A stretch of 64,000 nt of DNA from Magnolia sinica (lineage: Eukaryota > Streptophyta > Magnoliopsida > Magnoliales > Magnoliaceae), in NCBI RefSeq assembly GCF_029962835.1, contig NC_080577.1, positions 23,790,501-23,854,500 of the forward strand, in the 5' to 3' direction. Shown piece after piece: positions 24,135 through 34,696 of this stretch. The notes beneath the pieces were generated by a model, which worked only from the letters and a program-made list of their open reading frames with translations, did not search any database and had not been told where the DNA came from. Within the stretch, counting starts at the first letter, position 1. Each line of letters starts with the position of its first letter. Made by a program: the position numbers and the translations under genes.

Positions 24135-24640
24135 CCTAAACTAGAATAATTTACTTACAGGGAAAATTTTAAAAGATTTTAGTTCATGGTGCGACCCATT
24201 AGACGACTGGCCTGGATCACCAAACCATGCATCACAGTTGAATAAACTCAAGACCCGAGAGTACTATTCATATTATCTTGTCAACGATCATATCATTCAT
24301 CTCCAAGTTTTACTGTTGGCTTTGATTTTCATGTTTATTTGAATAGGTAGGAAACCATTATGAACTCACAATCATACAGTTAATTAAAAATGTGAAAGCA
24401 ATGAAGAAAATTAAAGACACAATTATTTATGTAGTTTGTCATGAAAGTGATTATGAGATTATCAAGTAGAGTTAACCATATGAAGATTACGAGTAAAAGC
24501 TGTGAATGCGTCATTTTTTGTGTTCTCAAACCCTATTTCAGTTGGGAGTAGAAAGAAAGATTCAGACCCTAAAAACTCCAAAACAAAAGTTTCATCCAAA
24601 CAAGGAAACTATGTGGTTTATACATGACGAAATCACCCAT

Positions 24641-25083
24641 GAAAATTAGCAGGGCAAGCATGAAAATGAGCAGGGCAAACTGAAATATGAGCGGGGCAAA
24701 CTAGAAAAACAGCGGGACAAACTAGAAAAACAGCAGGGCAAACTGGAGTATGAGCGGGGAAAACTAGAAAAACAGTAGGGCAAATTGAAAAATGAGCGGG
24801 GCAAACTAGAAAAACAGTGGGGCAAACTAGAAAATTAGTGGGGAAAAATGAAAATGAGCGGGGAAACAAGAAAATCAGCGGGGGAAACATGAAAATGAGC
24901 GGGGGAAACTAGAAAATCAGCGAGGGAAACATGAAAATGAGCGGGGCAAGCATGAAAATGAGCGGGGCAAACTAGAAAATCAGCGGGGCAAACTGAAATA
25001 TGAGCGGGGCAAACTAGAAAATGAGCGGGGCAAACATGAAAATGAGCAGGGCAAGCATGAAAATGAGCGGGTCAAGCATATGA
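24641..25083 (+). repeat. 21-bp minisatellite array 1
   Basis: About 21 tandem units of 21 bp with core GAGCGGGGCAAAC. The variable part alternates among forms such as AAACTAGAAAAACAGCGGGGC, AAACATGAAAATGAGCGGGG and AAACTGAAATATGAGCGGGG. Because 21 is a multiple of three, frames stay open (an 85-residue minus frame of CPA.F repeats), but this is a by-product of the repeat, not evidence of a gene. Confidence 0.95.
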
Positions 25084-25488
25084 ATCGTCATTTTTACAAA
25101 CACAATTTTGCTATTTGCTTGTGTCATATATAATTATTACACCTACATATGAATCGCTATGCTGACAGTGTGTAATAATAAAGCCCATTTTCTCTTCTTT
25201 TTTAGTGCAATACTGACTAAAATACGAAAATCTCACGATTTGTTATTGGACACTTTTGGTGTGCTGCTCAAAGCTATTAAAAGAGGTTCAATGCCATCGA
25301 CGAACCATCGATGACATCAAAGTCCCATCGAGAAAATCTGAAAAATACATGTTTAGTCGCTAGAACATTTTGGTTAGTTCGATAACATCGAAGATGTTCG
25401 ATGCCATCGGAGTGTCATCGAATGTTTCATCGAACGATCATGCAGGATTTATTTCCTATTTCGATTGTGATTCACCTAGATGTCATGC

Positions 25489-25519
<31 letters not shown>

Positions 25520-25525
25520 TATATT

Positions 25526-25558
<33 letters not shown>

Positions 25559-26042
25559 GGGTGTAATCAAGAATATGGGGTATCAAGAGCTTTCTAATTC
25601 GTTCGTAGGGTTTCAAGCTTATAGCTTAGGTGATTCAAGACTTGTTCTAATTGGGTAATCTCTATCTCCTGTAATTTTATTCTTTTATAGTGAATATATG
25701 TCGCTTTGTGCCTTGATACATCCTCAGTGGAAGTCAACCGACCAATGAATTGTTTTGCATCACCCAAAAATGTCTCCCACTTGTGAAAATTAAAAACTAT
25801 GCATTCTGTACAAAGATGTGGACCATTGTAATCAAACCATTGTACAAGGACACCAACAAAGTGGATAGTCAAACACTATAGTTTGTACTCTTTTTACTAC
25901 AGTACCACTACAGTACAACTCATACACATGATAAGGACACTACCTATTTCACGTGTATACCAACATTTAATATATAAGGAAAGGACTACATCTCGAACAC
26001 ATGCATCATGAATTTCTCTATCTTCTCTTGTTCTAAGGTCAT
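25084..26042. other. E1 interior between array 1 and the BAHD fragment
   Basis: Contains an ATCGA-rich degenerate repeat (about 25285-25435) and an (AT)n microsatellite (25490-25558). A 92-residue minus frame at 25872-25594 has no recognised domain and is not called as a gene. Confidence 0.5.
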
Positions 26043-26386
26043 CTATACATTGTCACCTCCACCTCTCCTCACCCCAATACCATCAGAGAGCAACAACACA
26101 AACTCATCCATTCCACTTACAACTGGGCCACCATAGGTGGGCCTCCCATACCCAAAATTCAACTCATGGAAGGGCAGCTTCCACCAAGCTGACACATAAA
26201 AATTCTCATCTAAAATGAAAGGGACCCCTCTATAAACCTCTAACCAATCCACTACTGATTTCACATACTCATCTGTCACCATCTCTATTGCTTCTTTCAC
26301 CTTCTCAACATAAAATCCCAAAGACTCCTTATTCAAATCCACCACCTTTGCACTTGTACAAGCTGTTACAACAGCATTCCCAACAA
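26043..26386 (-). pseudogene. BAHD acyltransferase, C-terminal fragment
   Basis: The minus frame from 26386 to the stop at 26043 encodes about 113 residues with the end of a plant BAHD acyltransferase: FVGNAVVTACTSAKVVDLNK, a helix EKVKEAIEMVTDEYVKSV, then FHELNFGYGRPTYGGPV and DEFVLLLSD. The NFGYGRP element is the family's DFGWG motif, altered at D and W. BAHD enzymes move acyl groups from CoA thioesters to alcohols or amines and are normally about 430-460 residues with HxxxD in the first half; that half is absent. The coding sequence begins exactly where a 21-bp array ends (26387), and no start codon is available. It is best read as captured and truncated. Confidence 0.85.
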
Positions 26387-26490
26387 ACCCCGCTCATATT
26401 TCAGTTTACCCCGCTGTTTTTCTAGTTTGCCCCACTCATAATTCAATTTGCCCCGTTGTTTTTTTAGTTTGCCCCGCTGTTTTTCTAGTT
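26387..26490 (-). repeat. 21-bp minisatellite array 2
   Basis: Five units in the opposite orientation to array 1 (plus-strand word TTTGCCCCGCT). It directly abuts the BAHD fragment. Confidence 0.9.
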
Positions 26491-26969
26491 TGATGTATAG
26501 CATACTTTGTAATTTTGGTGGATAACATACTTTGAAAATTGTTTGCATATTCGTCGGAATTGTAAGTTATGATGTATAACATACTTTGTAATTTTTGTGG
26601 ATGATGAAATGAACTTTATACTTTGTCCCACTATATTTTCCGTTTGCCTCGCTATGCTCGTCGATCAAATTCAATGTACATGGAACTCAATGCTTGAGAT
26701 TGGCCTGCTGATTTTCTAGTTTGCCCTGTTGTTTTATATTTATACTTTTACAATTTAAACCGAGTATAGTGGTAGCCATCTCACAAACGAACCCCTCGAT
26801 TTCTTGACACCCAGCACATGTCCCCATCAAAATCATTGTTCGTCATCTCATTTGCCAATGATTGCGGCCCTTTAGTTGGAAAGAAAATAACATATTAAGA
26901 ATTTCCAATGACATTCTCTAGATATATATGATTCATACCTAGTTACATGTCCCCTTCAAAATCACTGTT
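26491..26969. other. E1 interior spacer
   Basis: AT-rich with the near-duplicate phrase ATGTATA(G/A)CATACTTTGTAA (at about 26494 and 26571) and a single stray minisatellite patch at about 26700-26735. No gene. Confidence 0.5.
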
Positions 26970-27375
26970 TGCTTTGCTGATTTTCTAGTTTGCCCCATTG
27001 ATTTTCTAGTTTGCTCCGATGATTTTCCAGTTTTCCCCGCTGATTTTGTAGTTTCTCCCGCTGATTTTTCAGTTTCCCCCGCTGATTTTCTAGTTTGCCC
27101 CGCTGATTTTCTAAAATCCCTCACTGATTTTCTAGTTTGCCCCGCTCATTTTCATGTTTCCCCCGCTGATTTTCTAGTTTACCCCGCTGATTTTCATGCT
27201 TGCCCCGCTGATTTTCTAGCTTGCCCCGCTAATTTTCTAGTATCCCCCGCTGATATTCTAGTTTGCCCCGCTGATTTTTTAGTAACCTCCGCTGATATTC
27301 TAGTTTGCCTCGCTGATTTTCATGTTTCTCCCACTGATTTTCTAGTTTGCCCCGCTGATTTTCATGTTTGCCCCG
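26970..27375 (-). repeat. 21-bp minisatellite array 3
   Basis: About 19 tandem units, mostly GATTTTCTAGTTTGCCCCGCT with TTTTCATG variants, inverse to array 1. Together with array 1 it forms inverted repetitive arms around the BAHD fragment. Confidence 0.95.
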
Positions 27376-28398
27376 TTATGATATAAGACAAAAAATGAGA
27401 CAAATCTTAAAAAATGAATTGACTACTCTCATTATGATATAAGACAAAAAATGAGACAAATCTAAAAAAACAAGTGGGGCGATAGTCGAAATATAAAAAA
27501 ACAAATGAGCCAACCAACCTAGTTATTTTCTAAGATTCTATCGGGTTGGAGTTACTACTTTCTTGGGACTCAGCACATGCAATGTGATAATGGGGAACAC
27601 GTGCAAGAAATCCAGACCGTCATTAATTAGACAAGCCCCAATGCATATCTCATGGCCCAATGATCAGCCCAGACCAGTCCTCGGGTGGACCACACATATG
27701 TCAAATTTGGACCACTGGATCGTCCATTTCGAGTAGATGTCTGGCCTACATGAGGATCATACTGGCCTGATTTTTGGGTCACAAGACCATATATGGTGGG
27801 GCTTACCTGATGAAAAACACTGATCTCAAACACACACCCATCCCTGATGAAGGCGGATGGAAAGAAGATTAGATAGAAACTAATTCCTAGTGAAGTTGTG
27901 GCCATGAGAGAGAGAGGGGAACAAGTTGAGGGCACAAGCTCTCCTTTCAAACTACTACTAGCTACAAAATCAAGCCTGATCTAGAATCAAATGAATTCCC
28001 CTCCAACATCACGATGAAAATCACCGATTTGGTTTTTCTCCTTCTCAAAAGAAGACGGGATTGAACCCAGGACTTCAGTGTTGGCCGCTTAGCAGCCTGC
28101 GTGGCATATCTTGAAACATCCGGCATCTTAGAATACTTCCACAACATGCAACTATATCAGCTCGTCTTCATGCCGGTGTTCAGAAACTTGATAGAACATT
28201 AGATACTATCTGAGTTGACTCACCTCATTGAGTCTCGGGTTGAGCTAAACTGGTAGATTGGTTTTAAATACCAGAAAGGAACTTGATGGAGTAATGTAGA
28301 CTGATAAAGCAACTACATTGAGCATTACCAAGATACGTGTTCAAATGAAAATTGATAAAAATATTCATCTATCAATTAGACTGAGAAGTTATCCTACG
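27376..28398. other. E1 interior, unassigned
   Basis: Begins with a duplicated phrase (ATGATATAAGACAAAAAATG at 27379 and 27432) and the end of a foldback arm (AACCAACCTAGTTATTTTCT, about 27513). The rest has no recognised coding sequence; a GAGAGAGAG tract lies near 27907. Confidence 0.4.
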
Positions 28399-28583
28399 AT
28401 TGTTTCTGATCTCATCATAAAGGACAAAAATTGGAATATCCCTACCATTCAATCTATCTGGAATCAATCAACAATGCAGAAAATCATGACCATCTAGATA
28501 AGGAAAACATTAAAGATTTAATCAGAAAATTCTCAACGAATAGGGAATTCACTGTGATGAAAACTGAGTATTTAACTACGAAG
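28399..28583 (+). pseudogene. LINE reverse-transcriptase zinc-binding region remnant
   Basis: Frame 1 reads IVSDLIIKDKNWNIPTIQSI then WNQSTMQKIM and hits TAG at 28495. A second frame continues KDLIRKFSTNREFTVMKTEY. This two-part pattern (VSDLI...WN...I..IW, then D.LIW..S.NGEFTVK.AY) is that of the zf-RVT segment near the C-terminus of plant LINE ORF2 or LINE-like proteins. It is short and broken; identification is from motif spacing only. Confidence 0.5.
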
Positions 28584-29131
28584 GTTTCAACTTTAGGCCT
28601 GTTTGGATGCAACTTTCAAAAGAGGTTTTCCCGCAAAAGCAAGCCAATGAGTTTTTGGCAAGTGGGCTTTTTTTGGCGTCGATTTCGACAAGTGGCAAGA
28701 TAAAATGGGGTTTGCAAAAGTGCATCCAAATGCACATCACGAGAAGAGGTTTGGCTCAAAACGTCAGCTAGGCGTCAAAAGCCCCTTTTGAGATTGCATC
28801 AAAACAGAGCCTCACAAGGTCCGAAGTCTTTTTAAATTTCAATGTTCTGAATTTCTAATTTCATCACCAGTCTTTGACAGATAAGAAGACCCATGGCCTC
28901 TACCACCACAATTATAGAGACACTGAGGTGCTTCCTAAATGTTGCAATACAGACTTCCAAGCTATTTGTGACTAAATCTCCCATTTTATAATGATTGTTT
29001 GAGACATTGACTGAGCCGTTAAAATTCAATTTGAATCAACCCGTATTTGGGGGTTGCCATATCACTAGGGCCAAACATTGCCTAAGGGAAATTAACCACA
29101 AACTAAATGAAATGGATTTTCGACCATCGAC
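28584..29131. other. E1 interior spacer
   Basis: No recognised gene. Its last 45 bp (ACCACAAACTAAATGAAATG to GACCATCGAC) recur at 31920-31965 just before the next foldback arm. Confidence 0.4.
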
Positions 29132-29996
29132 CCGATGGAATCTTGGAAAATAACTAGGTTGGTTGGCTAAATTAGCTACTCCTACCCCCAAAATCTTATG
29201 TGGTAAGTTAAGTAAATCATTCTAATTTAGGAGATATGCTTGTTAAATAAATAGACAAAGAAATGAATTAAAAGATAGAAAAATATTTTTATATACTTAT
29301 ATATACATATTTATATAATTATGTATTATAGAAAAATGTAAGGGAGAAAACGTTCTCCATGTAAAAAATAAAAATAAATAAAAATAAAAATAAAAAAGAG
29401 AAAAAAGTATATAGCACTACAGTTATGGCTACGGTTATAATCCATAGCCATAGGCCAAGCTCTGACCCGGTTGACCCCAACTCGCTGGTTTTGTTTTTAA
29501 GTAAGATAGCCTATGACTACGGATTTAGCGGCCTCGTAGCCATAGGTACCGCGAATCCGTAGCCATAGGTACCTTGGTCCAAGGACCTGATAAACTAGAT
29601 CAACTAGTTGGGGTTGACCGAGTTGGGACCCGGTCGACCGGGTCTGTTGTCTTGCCCACTTTGTTTTTAGATTTGTCTAATTTTTTGTCTTATCTCATAA
29701 TGAGAGTAGTCAATTATAATGTTATACACTTTTTTCTCTCTTTTTTAAAAAAAAATTTTCTTTTATTTTTTACATGGAGAACTTCTTCCCCCTTACATTT
29801 TTCTCTAATACATAATTATGTAAATATGTATATACAAGTATATAAAAATATTTTTCTAACTTTTAATTCATTTCTTTGTCTATTTATTTAACAAACATAT
29901 CTTATAAATTAGAATGATTTACTTACCACATATGATTTTGGGGTAGGAGAAGCTAATTTAGCCAACCAACCTAGTTATTTTCCAATATTCCATCGG
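29132..29996. mobile_element. Complete foldback element in E1
   Basis: The terminal 60 bp (starting CCGATGGAATCTTGG, then AACTAGGTTGGTTGG) are inverted with only about two substitutions and one indel. The similarity continues through AT-rich arms to a central region of CGTAGCCATAGGTACC repeats (about 29440-29575). The arms also match 23645-23987 and 31963-32345. It can form a long hairpin and has no ORF. No target duplication was found, so it may have arisen by duplication within E1 rather than by insertion. Confidence 0.75.
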
Positions 29997-30086
29997 ATTG
30001 GAAAATCTCTTTTGACTCTTCTTTTCAACTATAAACGATGGAATTCTCTATTGCGATATATAAAAAATGATCACTTTGAGAAAACA

Positions 30087-30840
30087 TTGAGTGGGGCAAA
30101 TTAGAAATTTGATCAAGGGAAACATGAAATTTAGTAGGGGAAACATGAACACATACCCCCACACACTCACACTAATGGAATTTCACCACCTACAGATACT
30201 CGAACGCTTAACCGGGTATTGAAACTCCTAAGAGTCTACCACCCAAGCGGGGCAAATTGAAATATGAGCGGGGCAAATTAGAAAAACAGCGGGGCAAACT
30301 GAAATATGAGCAAGACAAATTTAAAAAACAGCGGGGTAAACTAGAAAAACAGCGGGGCAAACTTAAGTATTAGCAGGGCAAACTGAATTATGAGCGGGGC
30401 AAACTAGAAAAACACCGAGGCAAACTAGAAAAATAGCGGAGGAAACTGAATTATGAGCGGGGCAAATTAGAAAAACAGCGGGAAAAACTGAATTATGAGC
30501 GGGGCAAACTAGAAAAATAGTGGGGCAAATTAGAAAAACAGCGGGGCAAACTTAAGTATGAGCGAGGCAAACTAGAAAAACAGCGGGACAAACTGAATTA
30601 TGAGTGGGGCAAGCATGAAAAAGAGCGGGACAAGCATGAAAAAGTGCGTGGCAAACATGAAAAAGAGCGGGGCAAGCATGAAAAAGAGGGGGGCAATCAT
30701 GAAAATGAGCGTGACAAATATGAAAATGAACAGGGGAAACATGAACATGAGCAGGGTAACCATGAAAAAGAGCGGGGCAAGCATGAAAAAGAGCGGGGCA
30801 AGCATGAAAAAGAGCGGGGCAAACATGAAAATGAGTGTGG
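30087..30840 (+). repeat. 21-bp minisatellite array 4
   Basis: About 30 units of the GAGCGGGGCAAAC type, interrupted at 30147-30246 by a SINE. The last third uses the variant AAGCATGAAAAAGAGCGGGG. Open frames on both strands (90-97 residues) follow from the 21-bp period. Confidence 0.95.
30147..30246 (-). mobile_element. SINE copy inside array 4
   Basis: Matches the 23988-24134 SINE (CCCCCACACACTCACAC, GGAATTTCACCACC, GATACTCGAACGC, GAAACTCCTAAGAGTCTACC). The tail is short and no clear target duplication is visible because the flanks are repetitive. Confidence 0.7.
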
Positions 30841-30900
30841 TCCATTTGAACATTGGATACGTTTAGATTTATCGGCTCAAGCTATAAAATTATCTGTTAA

Positions 30901-31213
30901 GTTTGCCCCGCCAATTTCCTAGTTTGCCCAGCTGATTTTCTAGTTTGCCTCGCTGATTTCTTAGTTTGCCCCGCTGATATTCTAGTTTGCCCCGCTGATT
31001 TTCTAGTTTGCCCCTCTTAAATTCATGTTTGCCCCGCTGATTTTCTAGTTTCCCCCACTGATTTCCTAGTTTGCCCCGCTGATTTTCTAGTTTGCCCCGC
31101 TGATTTTCTAGTTTCCCTTACTGATTTCCTAGTTTGCCTCACTGATTTTCTAGTTTGCCACGCTGATTTTCTAGTTTGCCCCACTGATTTTCTAATTTCC
31201 TCCGCTCAATTTC
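30901..31213 (-). repeat. 21-bp minisatellite array 5
   Basis: About 15 units in the opposite orientation to array 4 (GATTTTCTAGTTTGCCCCGC), separated from it by only about 60 bp, so arrays 4 and 5 form a giant imperfect hairpin. Confidence 0.95.
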
Positions 31214-31216
31214 ATG

Positions 31217-31905
31217 TATGGTTGAAAGTTGTGCAGGTTCAACCCGACCGACCTGTGACCGACCCGACATTGGGTTGGGCTCGGGCAGGATATATCAGGT
31301 CCGATCTCAAGCTTGGGCTATACAAACACCAACCCGATAAAACTTAGGCTGGGCTTGGGTTGAGGTCTCAGGTTGCCCGACCCAACTCGAACCCGATCAA
31401 TATATTAGTTACTTATAAATTATAATTAAGTGTGGATTGTTTATGTAGAAGGTACACTAGTGATGTCGGGTCTCATTTGTCCATGTCATTTCCAAGGACT
31501 CATGCTAACAAGATATGCCGGATTTCTCTCTCCAAAATAGATTGCATACTATGCTACATGACTTTTTAAAGGAGTAGTCCCATATTTTAGCTTGGTTTTC
31601 AAAAGAAAAAAATGAAGTTCTTTATGATGAAGAATCACATATATAATTAATAAAATCATAGATACAAAAAATAAGTCTTATATTGAAATATAATAAACTA
31701 ATGTAATAACGAAAATATTAGCACGTATACACCCAACCAACCCAATCAACCCGTCGAGCCCTCTTGGGTTGGGCTTGGGTAGAGAATTTCCAACCCAAGA
31801 TTGGATTGGGTTGGGTCAAGGTTTAGGTATAGGAAACTTGGGTTGGGTTAGGGTTGAGCACCAACCCGAACCAACCCACCCGACTTTCAACCCGAACCAA
31901 CCCGA
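31217..31905. mobile_element. Candidate MITE rich in GGGTTGGGT words
   Basis: Both ends carry inverse GGTTGAAAGT / ACTTTCAACC and many CAACCCGA / TCGGGTTG words, with an AT-rich centre. It interrupts E1 between array 5 and the next foldback arm. Ends and target duplication not settled. Confidence 0.5.
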
Positions 31906-31962
31906 CCACGAAGTGATTGAAATTGACCACGAACTGAATGAAATAAAATTTTCGACCATCGA

Positions 31963-32345
31963 CCCGATGGAATCTTGGAAAATAACTAGGTTGGTTGGCT
32001 AAATTAGCATCTCCTACCCCAAAATCACATATGGTAACTTAAGTAAATCATTCTAGTTTAGGAGATATGCTTGTTGAATAAATAGACAAAGAAATGAATT
32101 AAAATATAGAAAAATATTTTTATATACTTATATATACATATTTACATAATTATGTATTATAGAAAAATGTAAGGGGGGAAATGTTCTCCATGTAAAAAAT
32201 AAAAATAAAAATAAAAATAAAAAATAAAAAAGAGAAAAAAGTGCATAGCACTACAGTTATGGCTACGGTTATAATCCGTAGCCATAGGCCAAGCTCTAAC
32301 CCGGTCAACTGGATCCCAGCCCGGTCGACCCCAACTCGCTGGCTT
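31963..32345. repeat. Foldback arm (E1 right)
   Basis: Starts CCCGATGGAATCTTGG, like the 29132 element, runs through the CGTAGCCATA palindrome (about 32256-32286) and ends in CCCGGTCGACCCCAACTCG. It is the inverted partner of 23645-23987. Confidence 0.7.
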
Positions 32346-32389
32346 CGTTTTTATTTTTATTATTTTTTTATTCTGTTATAATCCCCATC

Positions 32390-32896
32390 AATTTTTGTGG
32401 GTCCCATTATGAGGTATGTGTTATATCCAAACCATCCATCTATTTGGCGAACTCATATTAAGGCTTGAGGTGAAAAATAAGACAGATCTAGCTATCAAGT
32501 GAACCACACTGTAAAAGGCAGTGGGGAATTGAACGTCTACCATTGAAACCCTTTTAGGGGTTACAAAAGTTTTGGATCATTATGAAATTTGTTTTTCCTC
32601 TTCGTCCAGGTCTTTGTGACCCTATGAAAGAACTTATACGGGGAGGATTTCTCACAAACATCACAGTGGGCCCCAACTTAGACGGGGGAGGATTTCTAAG
32701 GGTTGATGCTCATTCAACACGGTTTCATGTAATGTGGTACACTTAAGATTTGGATATACCTCATTTTTTGTCTCATACCATAAAATGATCCGGAAAAATA
32801 TATGGACGGCATGGATGAAAAGCATAAATTATGGTGAGGCCCACGGACCACGACGATCTGCCATGGGCGGTTGACAGGCGGAGTAGCCAATCCATT
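32390..32896 (-). repeat. Foldback-family (GTGGGGCCCACC) sequence in E1 right arm
   Basis: Inverse of 23281-23620 on the left side: GGGTCCCATTATGAGG, AAGTTTTGGATCATTATG and CACAGTGGGCCCCAAC occur on both sides in opposite orientation. It joins directly to the TIR via GGAGTAGCCAATCC. Confidence 0.65.
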
Positions 32897-33030
32897 TATG
32901 TGAAAAGAAGGGGTATTTTCGTCCTGGAATTTTTCGTCCGTACGAAGAGGTCTAAGTGAGTATGTTAAGTTTGTATTGTTTCTAGAATATCCCATGGATA
33001 AAAGGTGGGGTCCACAGTCGTAGATTTCTC
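32897..33030 (-). repeat. Right terminal inverted repeat of E1
   Basis: Inverse of the left TIR, with words AGGGGTATTTTCGTCC, TAAGTTTGTATTG and GGATAAAAGGTGGGG. The TSD TAGAGACGG follows immediately at 33031. Confidence 0.85.
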
Positions 33031-33039
33031 TAGAGACGG

Positions 33040-33927
33040 ACAGTCCAGGTAGGGGATCTGGGGGACCCACCGTGATGTTTATATTTTATACATGCCAGAC
33101 ATCGATTTTTACGGATCATTTTAGGTCATGAGCCCAGAAAGGTACACTACGCTGTAAGAATCAGCGTGGAATGAAAATTTCAAAGGGTCACATGAGTTTT
33201 ATATATATATATATATATATGTGAGGCATGCTCTCCTAGGCACCTATGTATATGCCACCTTTCCACACGTGTCATGGGTGTCGAATCGAACGGTCCATAA
33301 GATGCAGAATTCCAAGAAACCTTAGGGGGTGAATTTTTCACCATGATCTAAGATTCTAGTGGGCCATAGTAAAGAGAATCCAAATTAAGAGAAGAAACTG
33401 TTTGCATTTTTATGGCCTACCAAAGTTTTGGTTCAAAGTAAAAAATCGATAGCATGGGGTTTTATGAAGTTCTTCTTCATGTGGACCGTTTAGATTTTCG
33501 AGAATCATCAAATATGATGAGTTCTCAAAAGCATTCCGATATATATATAAAAGAAACTTCTTGCGCCAGGATGCTAGGTGGGGCCCACCATGATGTTTGT
33601 GGGAGATAATAAGGTAGATACGGCATAACGGGAAGAAAGTGGATCCACCTCTGCACAGTACATGTGGCATGATAATGCATCAATAGTAGTCGTTGATCTT
33701 ACGGTCCATGGCATATGGCTCAAAATAGATAGATGGCTTGGACGAACCTAGCCACCTGATCAGGTAACGGTAGCAAATGAAAAAGGTCAAGTGTTACCCG
33801 CTAACATGATAGTGGGTGTTCCCCTCACCGCGGGGCCCACCTTTATGTATATCTTTTATATCTATGCCGTTCATCTATTTTTTCAGCTTATTTTAGGGCA
33901 TTACTTCGAAAATAAAGTAGATTTAAA
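33040..33927. other. Spacer with foldback-family fragments
   Basis: Partial copies (33060-33190, 33395-33620) and an (AT)n run (33198-33221). No gene. Confidence 0.4.
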
Positions 33928-34530
33928 GCTAAGGACTCATTTGGCCCCATGAGTTTGGGGGATTTCAAATCCCCCGTTGTTTGACACCATATAATAATCA
34001 GGAAATTCATATCCAGGGTTGCAAATCTACTTAAAGAGGGGTTTAAAATCAAAGTGAGAGCTTGGATTACATCTAAAATCATTTCAAGAGTTGCATATGT
34101 AACATGTGTGTCACCATACTATTATTCTATTGGATACGTGGTCTACTAATGATATACCAAAACAATTATATTATCAATTGCATCACTGTAATTACTTTAA
34201 TATGATGATTAACACTATACAAACATTGTTCATGTAAATTAATTGTTAAAAATTGTTAGTTAGTCACTCGGACATGATCTTGTGTTTGTGGCCCATCCAA
34301 GACTCAGAATTTTATCAATTTTAGGCAAAGCATATATTATTACAACCATTGTGTCAAACATTACATATGTCACTAATTAAAGATATTAAAGTTAATTTTG
34401 TAATTAAATTCAAACCCGTGTAAATATACCATGCATAACTACTTTTGGATTAAAGTTGATTTCCAATCCAGTGTGCGAAATACAATAATAGGATTTCAAA
34501 TCCAGGGGTTCAAAATCTACGTGTCTTCTC
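33928..34530. mobile_element. MITE, copy 2 of the GGGGATTTCAAATCC family
   Basis: Shares nearly collinear interior sequence with 4718-5290 (ACTATTATTCTATTGG, ATTATCAATTGCATCACT, TAATATGATGAT, GTTAGTCACTCGGACATG). The left end contains GGGGGATTTCAAATCCCCC; the right end is less clear. Confidence 0.65.
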
Positions 34531-34696
34531 GCTTGGCTTAAGGTCCAGTCAATGTATGGTCCTTGCCATCGATTTCTTCAGTTGAATCAACTGAAATAAA
34601 CAGTCCATTTGATGACCACAATACTTATGGATAGGATTATCATATTGATTCCGTTTCCAATTAATAGCTAGATGATTTTGGAAAGCCGCAGCGTTA

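Larger units (their letters stand above)
23131..33030. mobile_element. Mutator-like element E1 (9.9 kb, non-autonomous)
   Basis: The left end GAGAAATTTACGACTG (23131) and the inverse of the right end (…CAGTCGTAGATTTCTC, ending 33030) are terminal inverted repeats, and both sides carry the perfect 9-bp direct repeat TAGAGACGG (23122-23130, 33031-33039). TIRs of well over 100 bp with 9-bp duplications are the mark of Mutator-like elements. Inverted similarity continues inward for roughly 1 kb, to about 24165 on the left and 32010 on the right, including foldback sequence and a CGTAGCCATA palindrome. The interior holds 21-bp minisatellite arrays, a BAHD fragment, a LINE remnant, SINEs and a complete foldback element. 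No MURA-type transposase was recognised. Confidence 0.85.

Noticed and set aside
25594..25872. 92-residue minus frame beside the BAHD fragment
   Set aside because: No recognisable domain, and it is separated from the BAHD stop by non-coding AT-rich DNA.
24641..27375. CRISPR-like array of repeats and spacers
   Set aside because: Units are contiguous 21-mers with no unique spacers, in a plant nuclear context.
28035..28105. tRNA gene on the minus strand (GGGTTCAATCCCG with TGCTAAGCGG)
   Set aside because: The A-box-like and B-box-like motifs are only about 17 nt apart and no acceptor stem forms; chance or a SINE scrap is more likely.
24633..31213. Open frames of 85-107 residues in the minisatellite arrays (CPA.F or MKKSGA repeats)
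   Set aside because: A 21-bp period keeps any stop-free frame open on both strands. No start context, domain or coding bias supports a protein.
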